Of a stretch of 64,000 bases of DNA, positions 44,519-53,710 are shown piece after piece. The stretch comes from an uncultured Tateyamaria sp. (GTDB taxonomy: Bacteria > Pseudomonadota > Alphaproteobacteria > Rhodobacterales > Rhodobacteraceae), in contig NZ_CANLVZ010000004.1 of NCBI RefSeq assembly GCF_947494755.1, forward strand, positions 212,275 to 276,274. The letters run 5' to 3'. The notes below the pieces were generated by a model. The model saw only the letters and a program-made list of their open reading frames with translations, made no database searches and had not been told where the DNA came from. Positions within the stretch are counted from its first letter, which is position 1, and each line of letters begins with the position of its first letter. The translations under genes and the position numbers were made by a program.

Positions 44519-45739
44519 ATGACTCTCACCAACACCCCATCGCACTTTGGCAGCGTGGCCAAGACCCTGCACTGGCTCACAGCCCTCCTGATCCTGACGC
44601 TGATGCCCCTTGGCCTATACGCCAACGATCTGGCTTACGAACTACGCACCGCAAGCGCGCCCTCGGATGCGCTGGTCGCACGCGCCGCTTGGCTGTTTTC
44701 ATTGCACAAGACGCTTGGGGTCGCGGTCTTTTTCGTTGCCCTGTTGCGCATCCTCTGGGCGATCAGCCAGCCCAAGCCCGGCCTGCTGCACCCTGACCGT
44801 CCAGTCGAGTCCTTTGCGGCTGAAACCGTGCACTGGTTGCTTTACGGCTCGCTCGTGCTGGTCCCGCTGTCGGGTTGGATCCACCACGCCGCCGCGTCCG
44901 GCTTTGCGCCGATCTGGTGGCCCTTTGGCCAAAACCTGCCCTTGGTGCCGAAATCCGAAGGGGTCGCCGGGGTCTTTGCTGGCGCGCACTGGGTTCTGAC
45001 CAAGGTGCTGGGGCTGGCGCTGCTGCTGCATATCGCAGGGGCGCTCAAACACCACGTCGTCGACAAGGACGCGACCTTGCGGCGGATGTGGTTCGGCAAG
45101 ACCGAGGTGCCGCCCGTCTCTGCCCATCACGGGCACGTCCGCGCGCTGATCGCGGCATTGGCTTTGTGGATGGTCGCTCTGACAGCTGGCAGCGCGCTTG
45201 GGGTCTATGCGCCCCACGGCGAAACGACGGAAGCCGCCGCGTTGGAGGACGTGCAATCGGACTGGACGGTCCAATCGGGCACATTGGCCATCACCGTCAC
45301 CCAACTGGGCAGCGAGGTCACCGGACAGTTCGCAGACTGGACCGCCGCCATCAGCTTTGACGAAACCGTGGGCAGCGGGGTTGCAGGCACGGCCGACGTG
45401 ACCGTGTCCATCGGGTCGCTGACGCTTGGGTCGGTCACCGGACAGGCGATGGGCGCGGACTATTTCAACGCCGAAGCCTTCCCGACGGCCCAGTTCGTGG
45501 CAAACATCGTCAGCACGGCTGAGGGGTATGAGGCCCAAGGCACACTCACTATAAAAGAGCAATCCGTGCCGGTCACCCTGCCCTTCACGCTGGATGTGGC
45601 CGAAAATACCGCGACAATGCAGGGCGGGCTGACGCTCGACCGGCGCAACTTCGGGATCGGGGACAGCATGACGGACGAAAGCTCGCTGAGGTTCGACGTC
45701 GGGGTGAATGTCGCGCTGACAGCGACCCGCCCGGAATAG
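44519..45739 (+). CDS. Fusion of cytochrome b561 and YceI domain
   Basis: A 406-residue protein. Residues 1-205 form a four-helix cytochrome b561 with candidate haem histidines in KTLHWLT, FSLHKTLGV, WIHHAAA and AGAHWVLTK. Residues about 235-405 are a YceI lipocalin-like domain in the periplasm (SDWTVQSGTLAITVTQLGSEVTGQF, ending TLDRRNFGIGDSM). The start was set at 44519, after GCCGGAG; an earlier ORF extension is non-specific. YceI binds isoprenoids such as ubiquinone-like molecules, so quinone redox handling is an inference. It is convergent with a second YceI gene. Confidence 0.9.
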   Translation: MTLTNTPSHFGSVAKTLHWLTALLILTLMPLGLYANDLAYELRTASAPSDALVARAAWLFSLHKTLGVAVFFVALLRILWAISQPKPGLLHPDRPVESFAAETVHWLLYGSLVLVPLSGWIHHAAASGFAPIWWPFGQNLPLVPKSEGVAGVFAGAHWVLTKVLGLALLLHIAGALKHHVVDKDATLRRMWFGKTEVPPVSAHHGHVRALIAALALWMVALTAGSALGVYAPHGETTEAAALEDVQSDWTVQSGTLAITVTQLGSEVTGQFADWTAAISFDETVGSGVAGTADVTVSIGSLTLGSVTGQAMGADYFNAEAFPTAQFVANIVSTAEGYEAQGTLTIKEQSVPVTLPFTLDVAENTATMQGGLTLDRRNFGIGDSMTDESSLRFDVGVNVALTATRPE

Positions 45740-45860
45740 CGCAAAGACGCAACCGAGCATTGTATGACTGGTCCCTATTTGGGGCCAAAGACCAGAGCCG
45801 TCTGAAAAGGCGGCTCTGAACAAAGTCGTGTCGCGCGGCAGCGCGTCCACTCAACACCAG

Positions 45861-45895
45861 CAAAAAGAAAAGGCCGCGCAAGGGATTGCGCGGCC
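45861..45895 (-). terminator. Intrinsic terminator of the yceI gene
   Basis: On the minus strand GGCCGCGCAA-TCCC-TTGCGCGGCC, a perfect 10-bp stem, followed by TTTTCTTTTT. Another hairpin, CAGAGCCG/CGGCTCTG at 45793-45818, serves the plus strand poorly (no T-run). Confidence 0.9.
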
Positions 45896-45919
45896 GATCG
45901 GCATCAAATGATGCGGGGC

Positions 45920-46489
45920 TTATTCGGCTTTTTCAGCTTCAATCGAAATCTGCACCTGAACCTCGTCGCCGACGGCAGGCGCAAAGGCACCAAGCCCAAA
46001 GTCGGACCGCAGCAGGGTCGTGGTGGCGTTAAAGCCCGCCCATTCCTTGTTGGACAGCGGGTTCGTGCCCGCCTGGTTCAACGTGGCGTCCAGCACGACG
46101 GATTTGGTGACATCATTCATGGTCAGATCGCCGGTGATGTTGGCGGTGCCGTCACCTGTCACTTCGATATCCGTGGATGTGAAGGTGATCAGATCGCCAT
46201 CCTCGGCCCCAAAGAAATCCTCGGACATGAAGTGCCCATCGCGCTTTTCCCAACCGGTGAACATGGATTTTGTGGGCATCGACACGGTCACGGCAGAGTT
46301 GTCAGGGTTGTCCTGATCAAACATGATCTCGCCTTCAAATCCCGAAAACATCCCCCAGGTCGTGGAGAACCCAAGGTGGTTGTAGGAAAACAGGATCTGG
46401 CTGTGGCTGGAATCCAGCGTGTAGCGTTCTGCCGCGAAGGCGAATGAGGCGGTGGTCGATAGGGCTGCGGCGAGAAGAAGGGTTTTCAT
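45920..46489 (-). CDS. YceI family periplasmic protein
   Basis: A 189-residue secreted YceI: a signal peptide (MKTLLLAAALSTTASFAFA, cleaved near AFA) then RYTLDSSHSQILFSYNHLGFSTTWG, the family entry block. The start was set at 46489 with GGAG nine bases upstream. It is convergent with the b561-YceI fusion, and the two YceI domains probably act on the same class of lipophilic ligand. Confidence 0.92.
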   Translation of the reverse strand: MKTLLLAAALSTTASFAFAAERYTLDSSHSQILFSYNHLGFSTTWGMFSGFEGEIMFDQDNPDNSAVTVSMPTKSMFTGWEKRDGHFMSEDFFGAEDGDLITFTSTDIEVTGDGTANITGDLTMNDVTKSVVLDATLNQAGTNPLSNKEWAGFNATTTLLRSDFGLGAFAPAVGDEVQVQISIEAEKAE

Positions 46490-46652
46490 GTGTACGTGCT
46501 CCACGTTGATTGACATGAAGCATGAGATGACAATGCAGGGGTTGATTGCAACTGCGCAGCGATCAACACAACGTGCGCATCGCTGAACATGGGCGGTGCA
46601 TCAGGACAGCGGCGCAGCGCTTGAGGTGTCACCCTGGCCTCGAAAAACTGGC

Positions 46653-47147
46653 TCAGAGCTTGCCTTCGTCGCGCAGCGCATCAATCAGACCTTTGCGCAA
46701 GGCCGGATCGCTCAGCGCGACTTCGGCGACCAGCGCCCCATCCTGTGCCCACAGGCGCACCATCGCACCGTACCACTCGGCCGGACCCAGATCGCGAATG
46801 CGGGTGCGGGACACCAACGTGCGGGCCCGTCCGTTGCCGCGCACAAGGCGCACTTCGCGGCGCACCGTATCGATTTCGACCTCGACGCCGGCCACGGCGC
46901 GGGCCGATTGCAGACAGATCAATCCGGCAAAACCGATGGCAAGGGACAGTGCGAATTTGAACAAGGCAAGGTCCGCATCCCAGATCGCGCCCGGCTCGAT
47001 CCACAGCCCGAAAGCGGCCAGAACCAAGGCCACGCCCACAAGGCGCTGTGCGCCACGGATCAACATGCGCTGCCCGTCCACGGTGCGGGCGGGGTCTGCG
47101 GGGGCGAGATCGGGCAGTGTGTCGGTAAATGCGGTCATGGCGTTCAT
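46653..47147 (-). CDS. Hypothetical membrane protein, two spans
   Basis: A 164-residue protein, function not recognised. It has a polar N-terminus (about 1-35), two predicted membrane spans (about 38-53 and 62-83) and a C-terminal soluble part rich in Arg/Val with VEVEIDTVRREVRLVRGNGRARTL. ATG 47138 is an alternative start. Codon usage is like its neighbours, so it is a real gene. Confidence 0.7.
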   Translation of the reverse strand: MNAMTAFTDTLPDLAPADPARTVDGQRMLIRGAQRLVGVALVLAAFGLWIEPGAIWDADLALFKFALSLAIGFAGLICLQSARAVAGVEVEIDTVRREVRLVRGNGRARTLVSRTRIRDLGPAEWYGAMVRLWAQDGALVAEVALSDPALRKGLIDALRDEGKL

Positions 47148-47273
47148 CCTGAAATCAAACTGTTGAAATGATTAAAGCCGCTCAAATCAGGCCAAAATGC
47201 GGCCCCGATATGAAAACCCGGTGCCCGGCCATTTCGGACGGCACAACACCGCCCACCGGCCAGTCATTTGCCC

Positions 47274-47302
47274 TTGTCATGCACGCGCGCCCTGCCTATA
47301 CG
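47274..47302 (+). promoter_or_regulatory. Predicted promoter of the rpsF operon
   Basis: TTGTCA (47274-47279), 17-bp spacer, TATACG (47297-47302), about 100 bp upstream of the rpsF ATG. Confidence 0.55.
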
Positions 47303-47344
47303 ACCCCATCCCTGCGAACCCGTTTTTGCCGCGCAGTCTCTCGT

Positions 47345-47374
47345 GACCGTCCAGCAGGGATATACGGACCGGTC
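47345..47374 (+). promoter_or_regulatory. Leader hairpin before rpsF, possible S6:S18 autoregulatory site
   Basis: GACCGTCC (47345-47352) pairs with GGACCGGTC (47366-47374) with one C bulge; the 3' arm carries a CCG. S6:S18 complexes regulate such leaders in many bacteria by binding a CCG-containing hairpin. Assignment tentative. Confidence 0.4.
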
Positions 47375-47409
47375 TATGAAATGCGCCTTGATAGAAGTGG
47401 AGCACGACC

Positions 47410-47772
47410 ATGCCTCTTTACGAGCATGTGATGATTGCCCGTCAGGACCTGTCCAACACGCAGGCCGAAGGGCTTATCGAACATTTTGGCGGCGTCCTGT
47501 CGGACAATGGCGGCACCCTCGTGGACAACGAGTACTGGGGTGTGAAGACCATGGCCTACAAGATCAACAAGAACCGCAAGGGTCATTACGCGTATCTGCG
47601 CACCGATGCCCCCGCCGCCGCCGTGCAGGAAATGGAGCGTCTGATGCGCCTGCATGACGACGTGATGCGCGTCCTGACGATCAAGGTCGACGAACACGCC
47701 ACGGGCCCTTCGGTCCAGATGCAAAAGCGCGATGAGCGCGAAGGCCGCGGCGACCGCCGCGAGCGCCGCTGA
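47410..47772 (+). CDS. rpsF: Ribosomal protein bS6
   Basis: A 120-residue S6 of the 30S platform: start MPLYEHVMIARQDLSNTQAE, then WGVKTMAYKINKNRKGHY and a basic/acidic C-terminal tail. It heads the rpsF-rpsR-rplI operon. The start follows GTGGAG. Confidence 0.97.
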   Translation: MPLYEHVMIARQDLSNTQAEGLIEHFGGVLSDNGGTLVDNEYWGVKTMAYKINKNRKGHYAYLRTDAPAAAVQEMERLMRLHDDVMRVLTIKVDEHATGPSVQMQKRDEREGRGDRRERR

Positions 47773-47790
47773 GCGAAAGGGAGCTAAACC

Positions 47791-48018
47791 ATGGCTGCAA
47801 AACCATTTTTCCGCCGTCGCAAGGTCTGTCCCTTCTCGGGCGACAATGCCCCCGCGATCGACTACAAGGACACGCGCCTGCTGCAACGCTATATCTCTGA
47901 GCGTGGCAAGATCGTGCCAAGCCGTATCACCGCCGTCTCGGCCAAGAAGCAACGCGAACTGGCCCGTGCCATCAAACGCGCCCGCTTCCTCGCCCTGCTG
48001 CCCTACGCTGTGAAATAA
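47791..48018 (+). CDS. rpsR: Ribosomal protein bS18
   Basis: A 75-residue S18: [22 protein letters not shown] and [29 protein letters not shown], which bind 16S rRNA with S6. It begins 18 bp after rpsF. Confidence 0.98.
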   Translation: MAAKPFFRRRKVCPFSGDNAPAIDYKDTRLLQRYISERGKIVPSRITAVSAKKQRELARAIKRARFLALLPYAVK

Positions 48019-48030
48019 GGAGACCTGATC

Positions 48031-48675
48031 ATGCAAGTTATCCTTCTCGAACGTGTGGCCAAGCTGGGCCAGATGGGCGATGTCGTGGACGTCAAGTCCG
48101 GCTATGCACGCAACTATCTGCTGCCCCAGAAAAAGGCGCTGACCGCGTCCAAGGCCAACATCGCCGATTTCGAGACACAGAAAGTGCAACTCGAAGCGCG
48201 CAACATGGAAACCCGCAAAGAGGCCGAAGCCCTCGGTGACAAGCTGAACGGTCAGCAGTTCATCGTGATTCGCCAAGCCTCCGACGGCGGCAACCTCTAT
48301 GGCTCCGTCACCACCCGTGACGCGGCGGATGTGGCCACTGCCGAAGGTTTTTCGGTCGACCGCAAGCAGGTTGTCATCCCCGTTCCGATCAAGGAACTGG
48401 GCCTGCACGACGTTCACGTCGTTCTGCACCCAGAAGTCGAGGCCGTCATTCAGCTAAACGTCGCCCGTTCGACCGAAGAGGCCGAACTACAAGCCTCCGG
48501 CAAATCGATCCAGGAGCTGGCTGCCGAAGAGGAAGCCGCTGCCGAGTTCGAAATTCAGGAACTGTTTGACGATATCGGTGCCGCTGCATCCGACGACGAA
48601 GAGCTGGCTGAATCCGCAGGCATCGCCACCGAAGAGGCCCCGGCCGAAGGTGACGACGAGACGCCAGCGACCTGA
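48031..48675 (+). CDS. rplI: Ribosomal protein bL9 with long acidic C-terminal tail
   Basis: A 214-residue L9. Residues 1-148 cover the usual protein ([36 protein letters not shown]), and the remaining 65 or so are an acidic Glu/Ala-rich extension ([21 protein letters not shown]), longer than the roughly 150-residue E. coli protein. Such tails occur in Rhodobacterales. Confidence 0.97.
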   Translation: MQVILLERVAKLGQMGDVVDVKSGYARNYLLPQKKALTASKANIADFETQKVQLEARNMETRKEAEALGDKLNGQQFIVIRQASDGGNLYGSVTTRDAADVATAEGFSVDRKQVVIPVPIKELGLHDVHVVLHPEVEAVIQLNVARSTEEAELQASGKSIQELAAEEEAAAEFEIQELFDDIGAAASDDEELAESAGIATEEAPAEGDDETPAT

Positions 48676-48700
48676 GCCACGTCTGTGGTCTGAGAGACAG

Positions 48701-48736
48701 ACCGCGTCCCCTTTGTTCAGGGGGCGCGGTTTTTTT
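48701..48736 (+). terminator. Intrinsic terminator of the rpsF-rplI operon
   Basis: CCGCGTCCCCT, a TTGTTC loop, AGGGGGCGCGG with one G-T pair, then TTTTTTT. Confidence 0.92.
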
Positions 48737-48748
48737 GTGCGTTGTCCA

Positions 48749-48795
48749 GGGGGCCAGCCCCCATCGGCGCTGCGCGCCTCCCCCCCCCCCGCGGT
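48749..48795. repeat. Intergenic GC-rich element with perfect palindrome and C11 tract
   Basis: GGGGGC-CA-GCCCCC (48749-48762), then a GCGC-rich stretch and an uninterrupted run of about 11 C (48780-48790). This resembles the small intergenic palindromic elements common in Rhodobacterales, but copy number cannot be judged here. Confidence 0.55.
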
Positions 48796-48859
48796 ATTTC
48801 GGGTCAAAAGAAGGGCGATCCGGTTTGACCATTCCAACGCCGCAGGCCACTGTGGCCTT

Positions 48860-49414
48860 ATGAGATATAGAATTGCCCTATGCGCGATGCTGGCCCTGAG
48901 TGCCTGTGTCCCCGACGATCTGGACACCGTGGAGATGGCGCCCCGTGCGGTGCCGCAAAGTCGGGCTGAAGTTGCCTTTGTCAGCCGTCTGTTCAATGAC
49001 ATCCAGCCTCTTTCCATCGCGGAAGACCGCGAATATTGCGGATTGATCGGCGTGGACCCTGCCGGAGCGTTGGTTGCGACCGAGCCGCGTCGGGGCCGGG
49101 TGTCTTCCTGTTTGCCCCCTGATCCGCGCTTTGTCGGATTCACGGTGGTGGCTTCCTATCACACCCACGGATCCTACAGTCCTGAGTTCCTGACCGAAGT
49201 GCCCTCCTTTGACGATATGCGCACCGATATCGAGGATGATACCGATGGCTATATCGCGACCCCCGGGGGGCGGTTGTGGTATGTGGATGCGCGGGCCCGC
49301 GTGGCGCGACAGGTCTGCGGGGTGAATTGTCTGGTGCCCGATCCGAATTACCGGGACGATCCGGACTTTCCGGTGCGCCAGACCTACACGCTGAACCAGT
49401 TGCGCGACTATTAG
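48860..49414 (+). CDS. DUF4329 domain lipoprotein
   Basis: A 184-residue predicted lipoprotein: a short signal with lipobox LSAC (cysteine about residue 16), then the DUF4329 blocks DREYCGLIGVDPAG, YHTHGSYSPEFLTEVPS and DGYIATPGGRLWYVD. The HTHG pattern recalls a JAB-like metal site, but no activity is established. Start ATG 48860. It lies 65 bp downstream of the C11 tract, so phase-variable expression is conceivable. Confidence 0.8.
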   Translation: MRYRIALCAMLALSACVPDDLDTVEMAPRAVPQSRAEVAFVSRLFNDIQPLSIAEDREYCGLIGVDPAGALVATEPRRGRVSSCLPPDPRFVGFTVVASYHTHGSYSPEFLTEVPSFDDMRTDIEDDTDGYIATPGGRLWYVDARARVARQVCGVNCLVPDPNYRDDPDFPVRQTYTLNQLRDY

Positions 49415-49424
49415 TGCCACATAG

Positions 49425-49452
49425 AAAAGCCGCGCCTGAGTCCAGACGCGGC
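49425..49452 (-). terminator. Intrinsic terminator of tig
   Basis: On the minus strand GCCGCG-t-CTG-gact-CAG-g-CGCGGC followed by TTTTCTAT, 31 bp after the tig stop. Confidence 0.75.
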
Positions 49453-49482
49453 CGTTGTTTGTGCTGAGCGTGGTGTGCGCGA

Positions 49483-50817
49483 TCAGTCGTCGACTTCCAG
49501 CGCCTCGACAGCCTTTTGCAGATCGTCCTTGGACACGTCCTTGTCCGTGACGGACGCGTTTTCGACGATGTGGTCCACGACCTTGTCCTCGAACAGAGGC
49601 GCGCGCATCTGTTGCTGCATCTGCTGGTTTTGCTGCACGAATTCAAAGAACTGGCGTTCCTGACCGGGATACTGACGCGCCTGCTGCATGATCGCCTGGC
49701 TCATCTCGGCATCGGTCACTTCGACTTCGGCTTTCTGACCCAACTCGGCAAGCAACAGACCCAGACGCACGCGGCGCTCGGCAAGCTCTTTATGCTCGTC
49801 CGTGGGCTCGATGTCACCGTGGTCATGCCCGGTGTCCTCTGGGTGTTCCTCGTGGTAGAGTTGGTGCGCGATCTGCTTGGCTTCGGCCTCGACAAGGCTG
49901 GGGGGCAGATCAAAGCTGACGGCTGTGTCGAGCTGGTCGAGCAGCGCGCGCTTCATCACCGCACGAGCGGCACCTGCGTATTCGCCTTCAAGCTGCTCGG
50001 CGATGCGGGTCTTGAGACCGGCCAGATCGTCGGCACCGTATTTGGTGGCCAACTCGTCGTTGATTTCGGCAGGCACGGGTTCTTTGACCTCGTGGATCTT
50101 GCAGTCAAACACCGCCTCTTTGCCGGCCAGATGTTCGGCCTGATAGTCCTCGGGGAAGGAAACGGTGACCGCCTTTTCCTCGTCCGCCTTCACGCCGACA
50201 AGCTGCTCTTCGAAACCGGGGATGAACTGGCCCGAGCCGAGCACCAGCGCGTGCCCTTCGGCAGAGCCGCCTTCGAACACTTCGCCATCGACCTTGCCGA
50301 CGAAGTCGAACACGACCTGATCGCCGTCCTTGGCTTTGGAGCCTTTCTTGCGCGCCTTGAAGTCCTGCGCGTTTTCGGCGAGCGAGGTCAGCGTCTCATC
50401 AATGGCTGCGTCGTCGGCTTTGACCACGAGACGTTCGAGCTTGAGTTTGCTCAGGTCCACTTCGGGAATCTCGGGCAGCGCCTCATAAGACATATCGACC
50501 TGAACGTCGTCGCCCTCTTTCCAGTCTTCGTTTGTCATCTTGACTTCGGGCTGCATCGCGGGCCGATCGCCGGAGGTCTCGAAATGCTCGGACATGGCAC
50601 CATCAATGCTTTCCTGCATCGCTTCGCCCATCAGGCGCTGGCCGAACTGCTTTTTCAGCAGCGCCATCGGCACTTTGCCTTTGCGAAAGCCTTTCATTTC
50701 GACGTCGGGCTGTGCCTCTGTCAGCTTTTCGTTGACCTTGGCGTCCAGTTCGGCAGCTGTCACCGTGATGGCGTAGCCGCGTTTCAGACCGTCGTTCAGC
50801 GTCTCGGTGACCTGCAT
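49483..50817 (-). CDS. tig: Trigger factor
   Basis: A 444-residue ribosome-associated chaperone and prolyl isomerase. The N-terminal ribosome-binding loop [17 protein letters not shown], the FKBP-type PPIase domain (about 155-245, [15 protein letters not shown]), and the C-terminal helical chaperone domain ending in an acidic tail are present. The start at 50817 follows GGGAG; the longer open frame upstream lacks family sequence. It is divergent from the signalling operon. Confidence 0.96.
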   Translation of the reverse strand: MQVTETLNDGLKRGYAITVTAAELDAKVNEKLTEAQPDVEMKGFRKGKVPMALLKKQFGQRLMGEAMQESIDGAMSEHFETSGDRPAMQPEVKMTNEDWKEGDDVQVDMSYEALPEIPEVDLSKLKLERLVVKADDAAIDETLTSLAENAQDFKARKKGSKAKDGDQVVFDFVGKVDGEVFEGGSAEGHALVLGSGQFIPGFEEQLVGVKADEEKAVTVSFPEDYQAEHLAGKEAVFDCKIHEVKEPVPAEINDELATKYGADDLAGLKTRIAEQLEGEYAGAARAVMKRALLDQLDTAVSFDLPPSLVEAEAKQIAHQLYHEEHPEDTGHDHGDIEPTDEHKELAERRVRLGLLLAELGQKAEVEVTDAEMSQAIMQQARQYPGQERQFFEFVQQNQQMQQQMRAPLFEDKVVDHIVENASVTDKDVSKDDLQKAVEALEVDD

Positions 50818-50979
50818 GTGTGCTCCCATAGCATTTGGGCCCCCGCGCGGGGGCTGATCGGAATTTCGCGCTCTTCTATGCATGGGTTTGCGCGGGCGCA
50901 AGGGCATAGGCAGTCGGGGCGGCAAATGAGCCCGTCTTGGGCGGATTGAAGGCCGAAAACAGCCGCTTGACGGTGCGTG

Positions 50980-50994
50980 TTAAGCCGAAATTAA
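50980..50994. promoter_or_regulatory. CtrA-type box upstream of the signalling operon
   Basis: TTAA-GCCGAAA-TTAA, an exact TTAA-N7-TTAA, 62 bp upstream of the binding-protein start. This is the second perfect match in the window. Confidence 0.6.
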
Positions 50995-51055
50995 GGCTGG
51001 TGTTGCAACGGTGCTTGGGTCATTGAATCATCAACCACAGAGGGAAAACCCAGCC

Positions 51056-51805
51056 GTGACCAGACTTGTCTTTGCCGTCCTCTTTGCATTCCAAGCCGTT
51101 TTGGCCCCGCTGCAGGCGCAGACCCTCAGCGTGGTCGCGGATGAGTGGCCGCCCTTTTCTGGTGAGGCGTTGCCGAATGGTGGGCTGTCATTGGATGTGA
51201 TTTCGGCTGTGTTGCGTCGGGCGGGATATGATGTCGATACCCAGGTCGTGCCATGGGCCCGCGTGATTGATGGGGCCCAGACCGGTGAGTTCGACATCGT
51301 GGGCAGCCTGTTTGAGGACGCCGAGTTGCAGACCTTTCTCAGCTATAGCGACCCGTTCTTTTCGACGGATGTGCGACTGGTGCAACGCAAGGGGGACAGT
51401 CACAGCTTTACCACGGTGGATGAATTGCGCCCGTTTTCCATCGCTGTGGGGGACGGGTTTGTCTACGAGGCCGATTTTGACCGGGCTGATTATCTCAATA
51501 AGGTGGTGGTGACGACAACGCTGCAAGGTGTGCAGATGGTGGCCCATGGCCGGGTTGACCTGACGCTGGACAGTGTGGATGTGATCCGCCACGCCATCAC
51601 CCATGATGACCCGGCCCTTGCGGATCGTGTCGAGTTTGCGCCTGGCGTGTTGGTGTCGCAGACCCTGCACATGGGCGTCCGGCACGATCTTGAGGGCAGC
51701 ACGCAGATCATCGCAGATTTCAACCGTGTCTTGGGCGAAATGCGCGATGACGGCAGTCTGGACGCGCTGCTCGCAGTCCATGCGAGCAGGCTGATACCCG
51801 AATGA
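51056..51805 (+). CDS. Periplasmic solute-binding protein, family 3
   Basis: A 249-residue exported protein: signal peptide (VTRLVFAVLFAFQAVLAPLQA) followed by TLSVVADEWPPFSGEALPNGG, the entry block of amino-acid-type (PBP family 3) receptors, and GEFDIVGSLFEDAELQTFLSYSDPF. The start was set at GTG 51056; GTG 51011 is the other option. No transporter genes are nearby. It overlaps the next gene (ATGA), so it probably serves as sensor input for the kinase. Confidence 0.85.
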   Translation: MTRLVFAVLFAFQAVLAPLQAQTLSVVADEWPPFSGEALPNGGLSLDVISAVLRRAGYDVDTQVVPWARVIDGAQTGEFDIVGSLFEDAELQTFLSYSDPFFSTDVRLVQRKGDSHSFTTVDELRPFSIAVGDGFVYEADFDRADYLNKVVVTTTLQGVQMVAHGRVDLTLDSVDVIRHAITHDDPALADRVEFAPGVLVSQTLHMGVRHDLEGSTQIIADFNRVLGEMRDDGSLDALLAVHASRLIPE

Positions 51806-53286
51806 TCAAGCAGTACTTCAGGGATCAACTGGGATTTCGGCTGGTCCTTGCGTCGTTGTTGATTGGCTCGTTGTTGTCGGTCTTTTCGACGGGAATCCAG
51901 CTGGTGGCCAGCTACAACAGCCAAAGGGCCGAGGCGACAGGGGTGCTCGATCAGATCGAGACCACGATGTCCGAGACGCTGGAACTGGCGCTGTGGACCT
52001 TTGATTTTGATCAGGTGAACATCATTCTGGATGGTATCGCGTCGAATGCGGCTGTGACCCATCTGGACCTCAGCAGTGTCACCGGCCACCGCTGGACCCG
52101 TGGCGTGGCCAGTGAAACGCCGCTGCAGCGGATTTACGATCTAAAACACACTCCAAGCACTGGCCAAGTGCAGCACTTGGGCACGTTGCGCGTCGAGTTG
52201 TCTTTGGAGGCGGTTGTCGACAGGGTCTGGGCGCAATTCTGGGTGACGCTACTGACCAATCTGGTCAAGGCCTATGTCGCCGCCATCGCCCTGCTTTATA
52301 TCGTGCATCGCATGATCAGCCGCCATATGCACACGATTGCCGAACATGTGGATGGCTCCAGCGTGGCCACCCCATCGACCGAGCTGCACCTTGACCGCGC
52401 CACCCGCACCAAGACGGACGATCTGGACCGTATCGTGCGCGCTGTCACCGCCTATGAAGGCCGGGTGCGCAAGACCCTCAACACGTTGCAGACCGAGATT
52501 GCAGAACGGGTCAAAAGCGAACAGGACGCCCGCGAGGCGCTGTCCGTCCGCTCGACCTTTATCGGAACGATGAGCCATGAGGTGCGCACGCCGCTCAATT
52601 CGATCCTCGGCTTCCTGCACCTGATCGAAACCGGCAAGGAGGTCCCCGAACGGCAGCGCCACTATGCTAATGTTGCCAGCCGCGCGGCGCGCCAGTTGCA
52701 CAATCAGCTGTCCAACGTGCTGGACATGTCACGGCTGGATTCCAATGCGGTCACCATCTCGACCCGCCCCACCGACATTCGCCGTCTGGCGGCGCAATGG
52801 CAGGAAACGACCGCCGCCGCCGTGCATTTTCATCAAAAGGATATCGACGTCACCCTTGATCTCGAAGCGGACCTCGATGCCGAATATGAGCTCGACGGCG
52901 CTCGGCTGACCCAGATCATCACGAACCTGACCGACAATGCGGCCAAGTTCACGACCAAGGGGGAAATCCGCATCGGCGTGCGCCGCGCGCCCAAACAGCC
53001 CGACAACGGGATCGGAACCTGCCTCGAAATTTCGGTGGCCGACACCGGCCCCGGCATCGCGGAGGAAGATGCGGCGCGCATCTTTGATCGGTTCTCGCAG
53101 ATTGACGAAGGGTTGAGCCGCAGCCATGGCGGCACGGGCCTTGGATTGGCCATCAGTCTTGAGATGGCGCAGCTGATGGGCGCCGAACTCAGACTGGCCT
53201 CTGACGAAAGAGATGGTTTTGCCTGTGAATTCTTGCTAACTCTTCATTGCAACGTAAGGTTGGATTCTGATCATGCCGCATCGTAA
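51802..53286 (+). CDS. Membrane sensor histidine kinase
   Basis: A 494-residue kinase: membrane spans at about 13-35 and 147-168 enclose a periplasmic sensor domain; a linker with coiled-coil features runs to about 250. HisKA has the phosphoacceptor H259 in MSHEVRTPLN, and the HATPase carries LTDNAAKF, DTGPGIAEED and GGTGLGL. It overlaps the response regulator downstream by 14 bp and the binding protein upstream by 4 bp. The three together resemble a periplasmic-receptor phosphorelay. Confidence 0.93.
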   Translation: MIKQYFRDQLGFRLVLASLLIGSLLSVFSTGIQLVASYNSQRAEATGVLDQIETTMSETLELALWTFDFDQVNIILDGIASNAAVTHLDLSSVTGHRWTRGVASETPLQRIYDLKHTPSTGQVQHLGTLRVELSLEAVVDRVWAQFWVTLLTNLVKAYVAAIALLYIVHRMISRHMHTIAEHVDGSSVATPSTELHLDRATRTKTDDLDRIVRAVTAYEGRVRKTLNTLQTEIAERVKSEQDAREALSVRSTFIGTMSHEVRTPLNSILGFLHLIETGKEVPERQRHYANVASRAARQLHNQLSNVLDMSRLDSNAVTISTRPTDIRRLAAQWQETTAAAVHFHQKDIDVTLDLEADLDAEYELDGARLTQIITNLTDNAAKFTTKGEIRIGVRRAPKQPDNGIGTCLEISVADTGPGIAEEDAARIFDRFSQIDEGLSRSHGGTGLGLAISLEMAQLMGAELRLASDERDGFACEFLLTLHCNVRLDSDHAAS

Positions 53287-53662
53287 GAAAGTACTCTTGG
53301 TAGAAGACGACGAATTCACACGCTTCATGATGAAAGAAATCATTGCAACACTGGGTGTCGAGGTCGAAATTGCGAAGAATGGAAGCGAAGGGTGCAGCAC
53401 CCTTTATGGTGATCCGACGGCGTTCGGGTTGGTGCTGATGGATCTGCACATGCCCGAGATGTCCGGCATCGATGCGGCGCGACATATTCGCGGCGGTCAG
53501 GATGCCCCGCCCCGCGATGTGCCGATTATCGCCGTCACGGCCGACGTCAACTACCATGACGACGCCCGTATGGAGCAGTTGGGCATGAACGGCTTTGCCA
53601 GCAAACCCGTCTCGCCCGGCCATCTGCTGACTCTGATCGATCGCTATTGCACCGCCGCCTGA
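53273..53662 (+). CDS. Response regulator, single receiver domain
   Basis: A 129-residue CheY-like receiver: acidic pair in LLVEDDEF, phosphoacceptor D57 in LVLMDLHMPEMSG, and the lysine in ASKPVSPG. No output domain. Overlap with the kinase gene indicates they form a pair. It may pass phosphate on to a partner not in the operon. Confidence 0.93.
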   Translation: MPHRKKVLLVEDDEFTRFMMKEIIATLGVEVEIAKNGSEGCSTLYGDPTAFGLVLMDLHMPEMSGIDAARHIRGGQDAPPRDVPIIAVTADVNYHDDARMEQLGMNGFASKPVSPGHLLTLIDRYCTAA

Positions 53663-53710
53663 ACCCTGCCGCCCGCGCCACGCCCCAATCCTTAAAAGTG
53701 CGAGACCTGC

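Noticed and set aside
45793..45818. Terminator for the b561-YceI gene on the plus strand
   Set aside because: The stem CAGAGCCG/CGGCTCTG is sound but no T-run follows.
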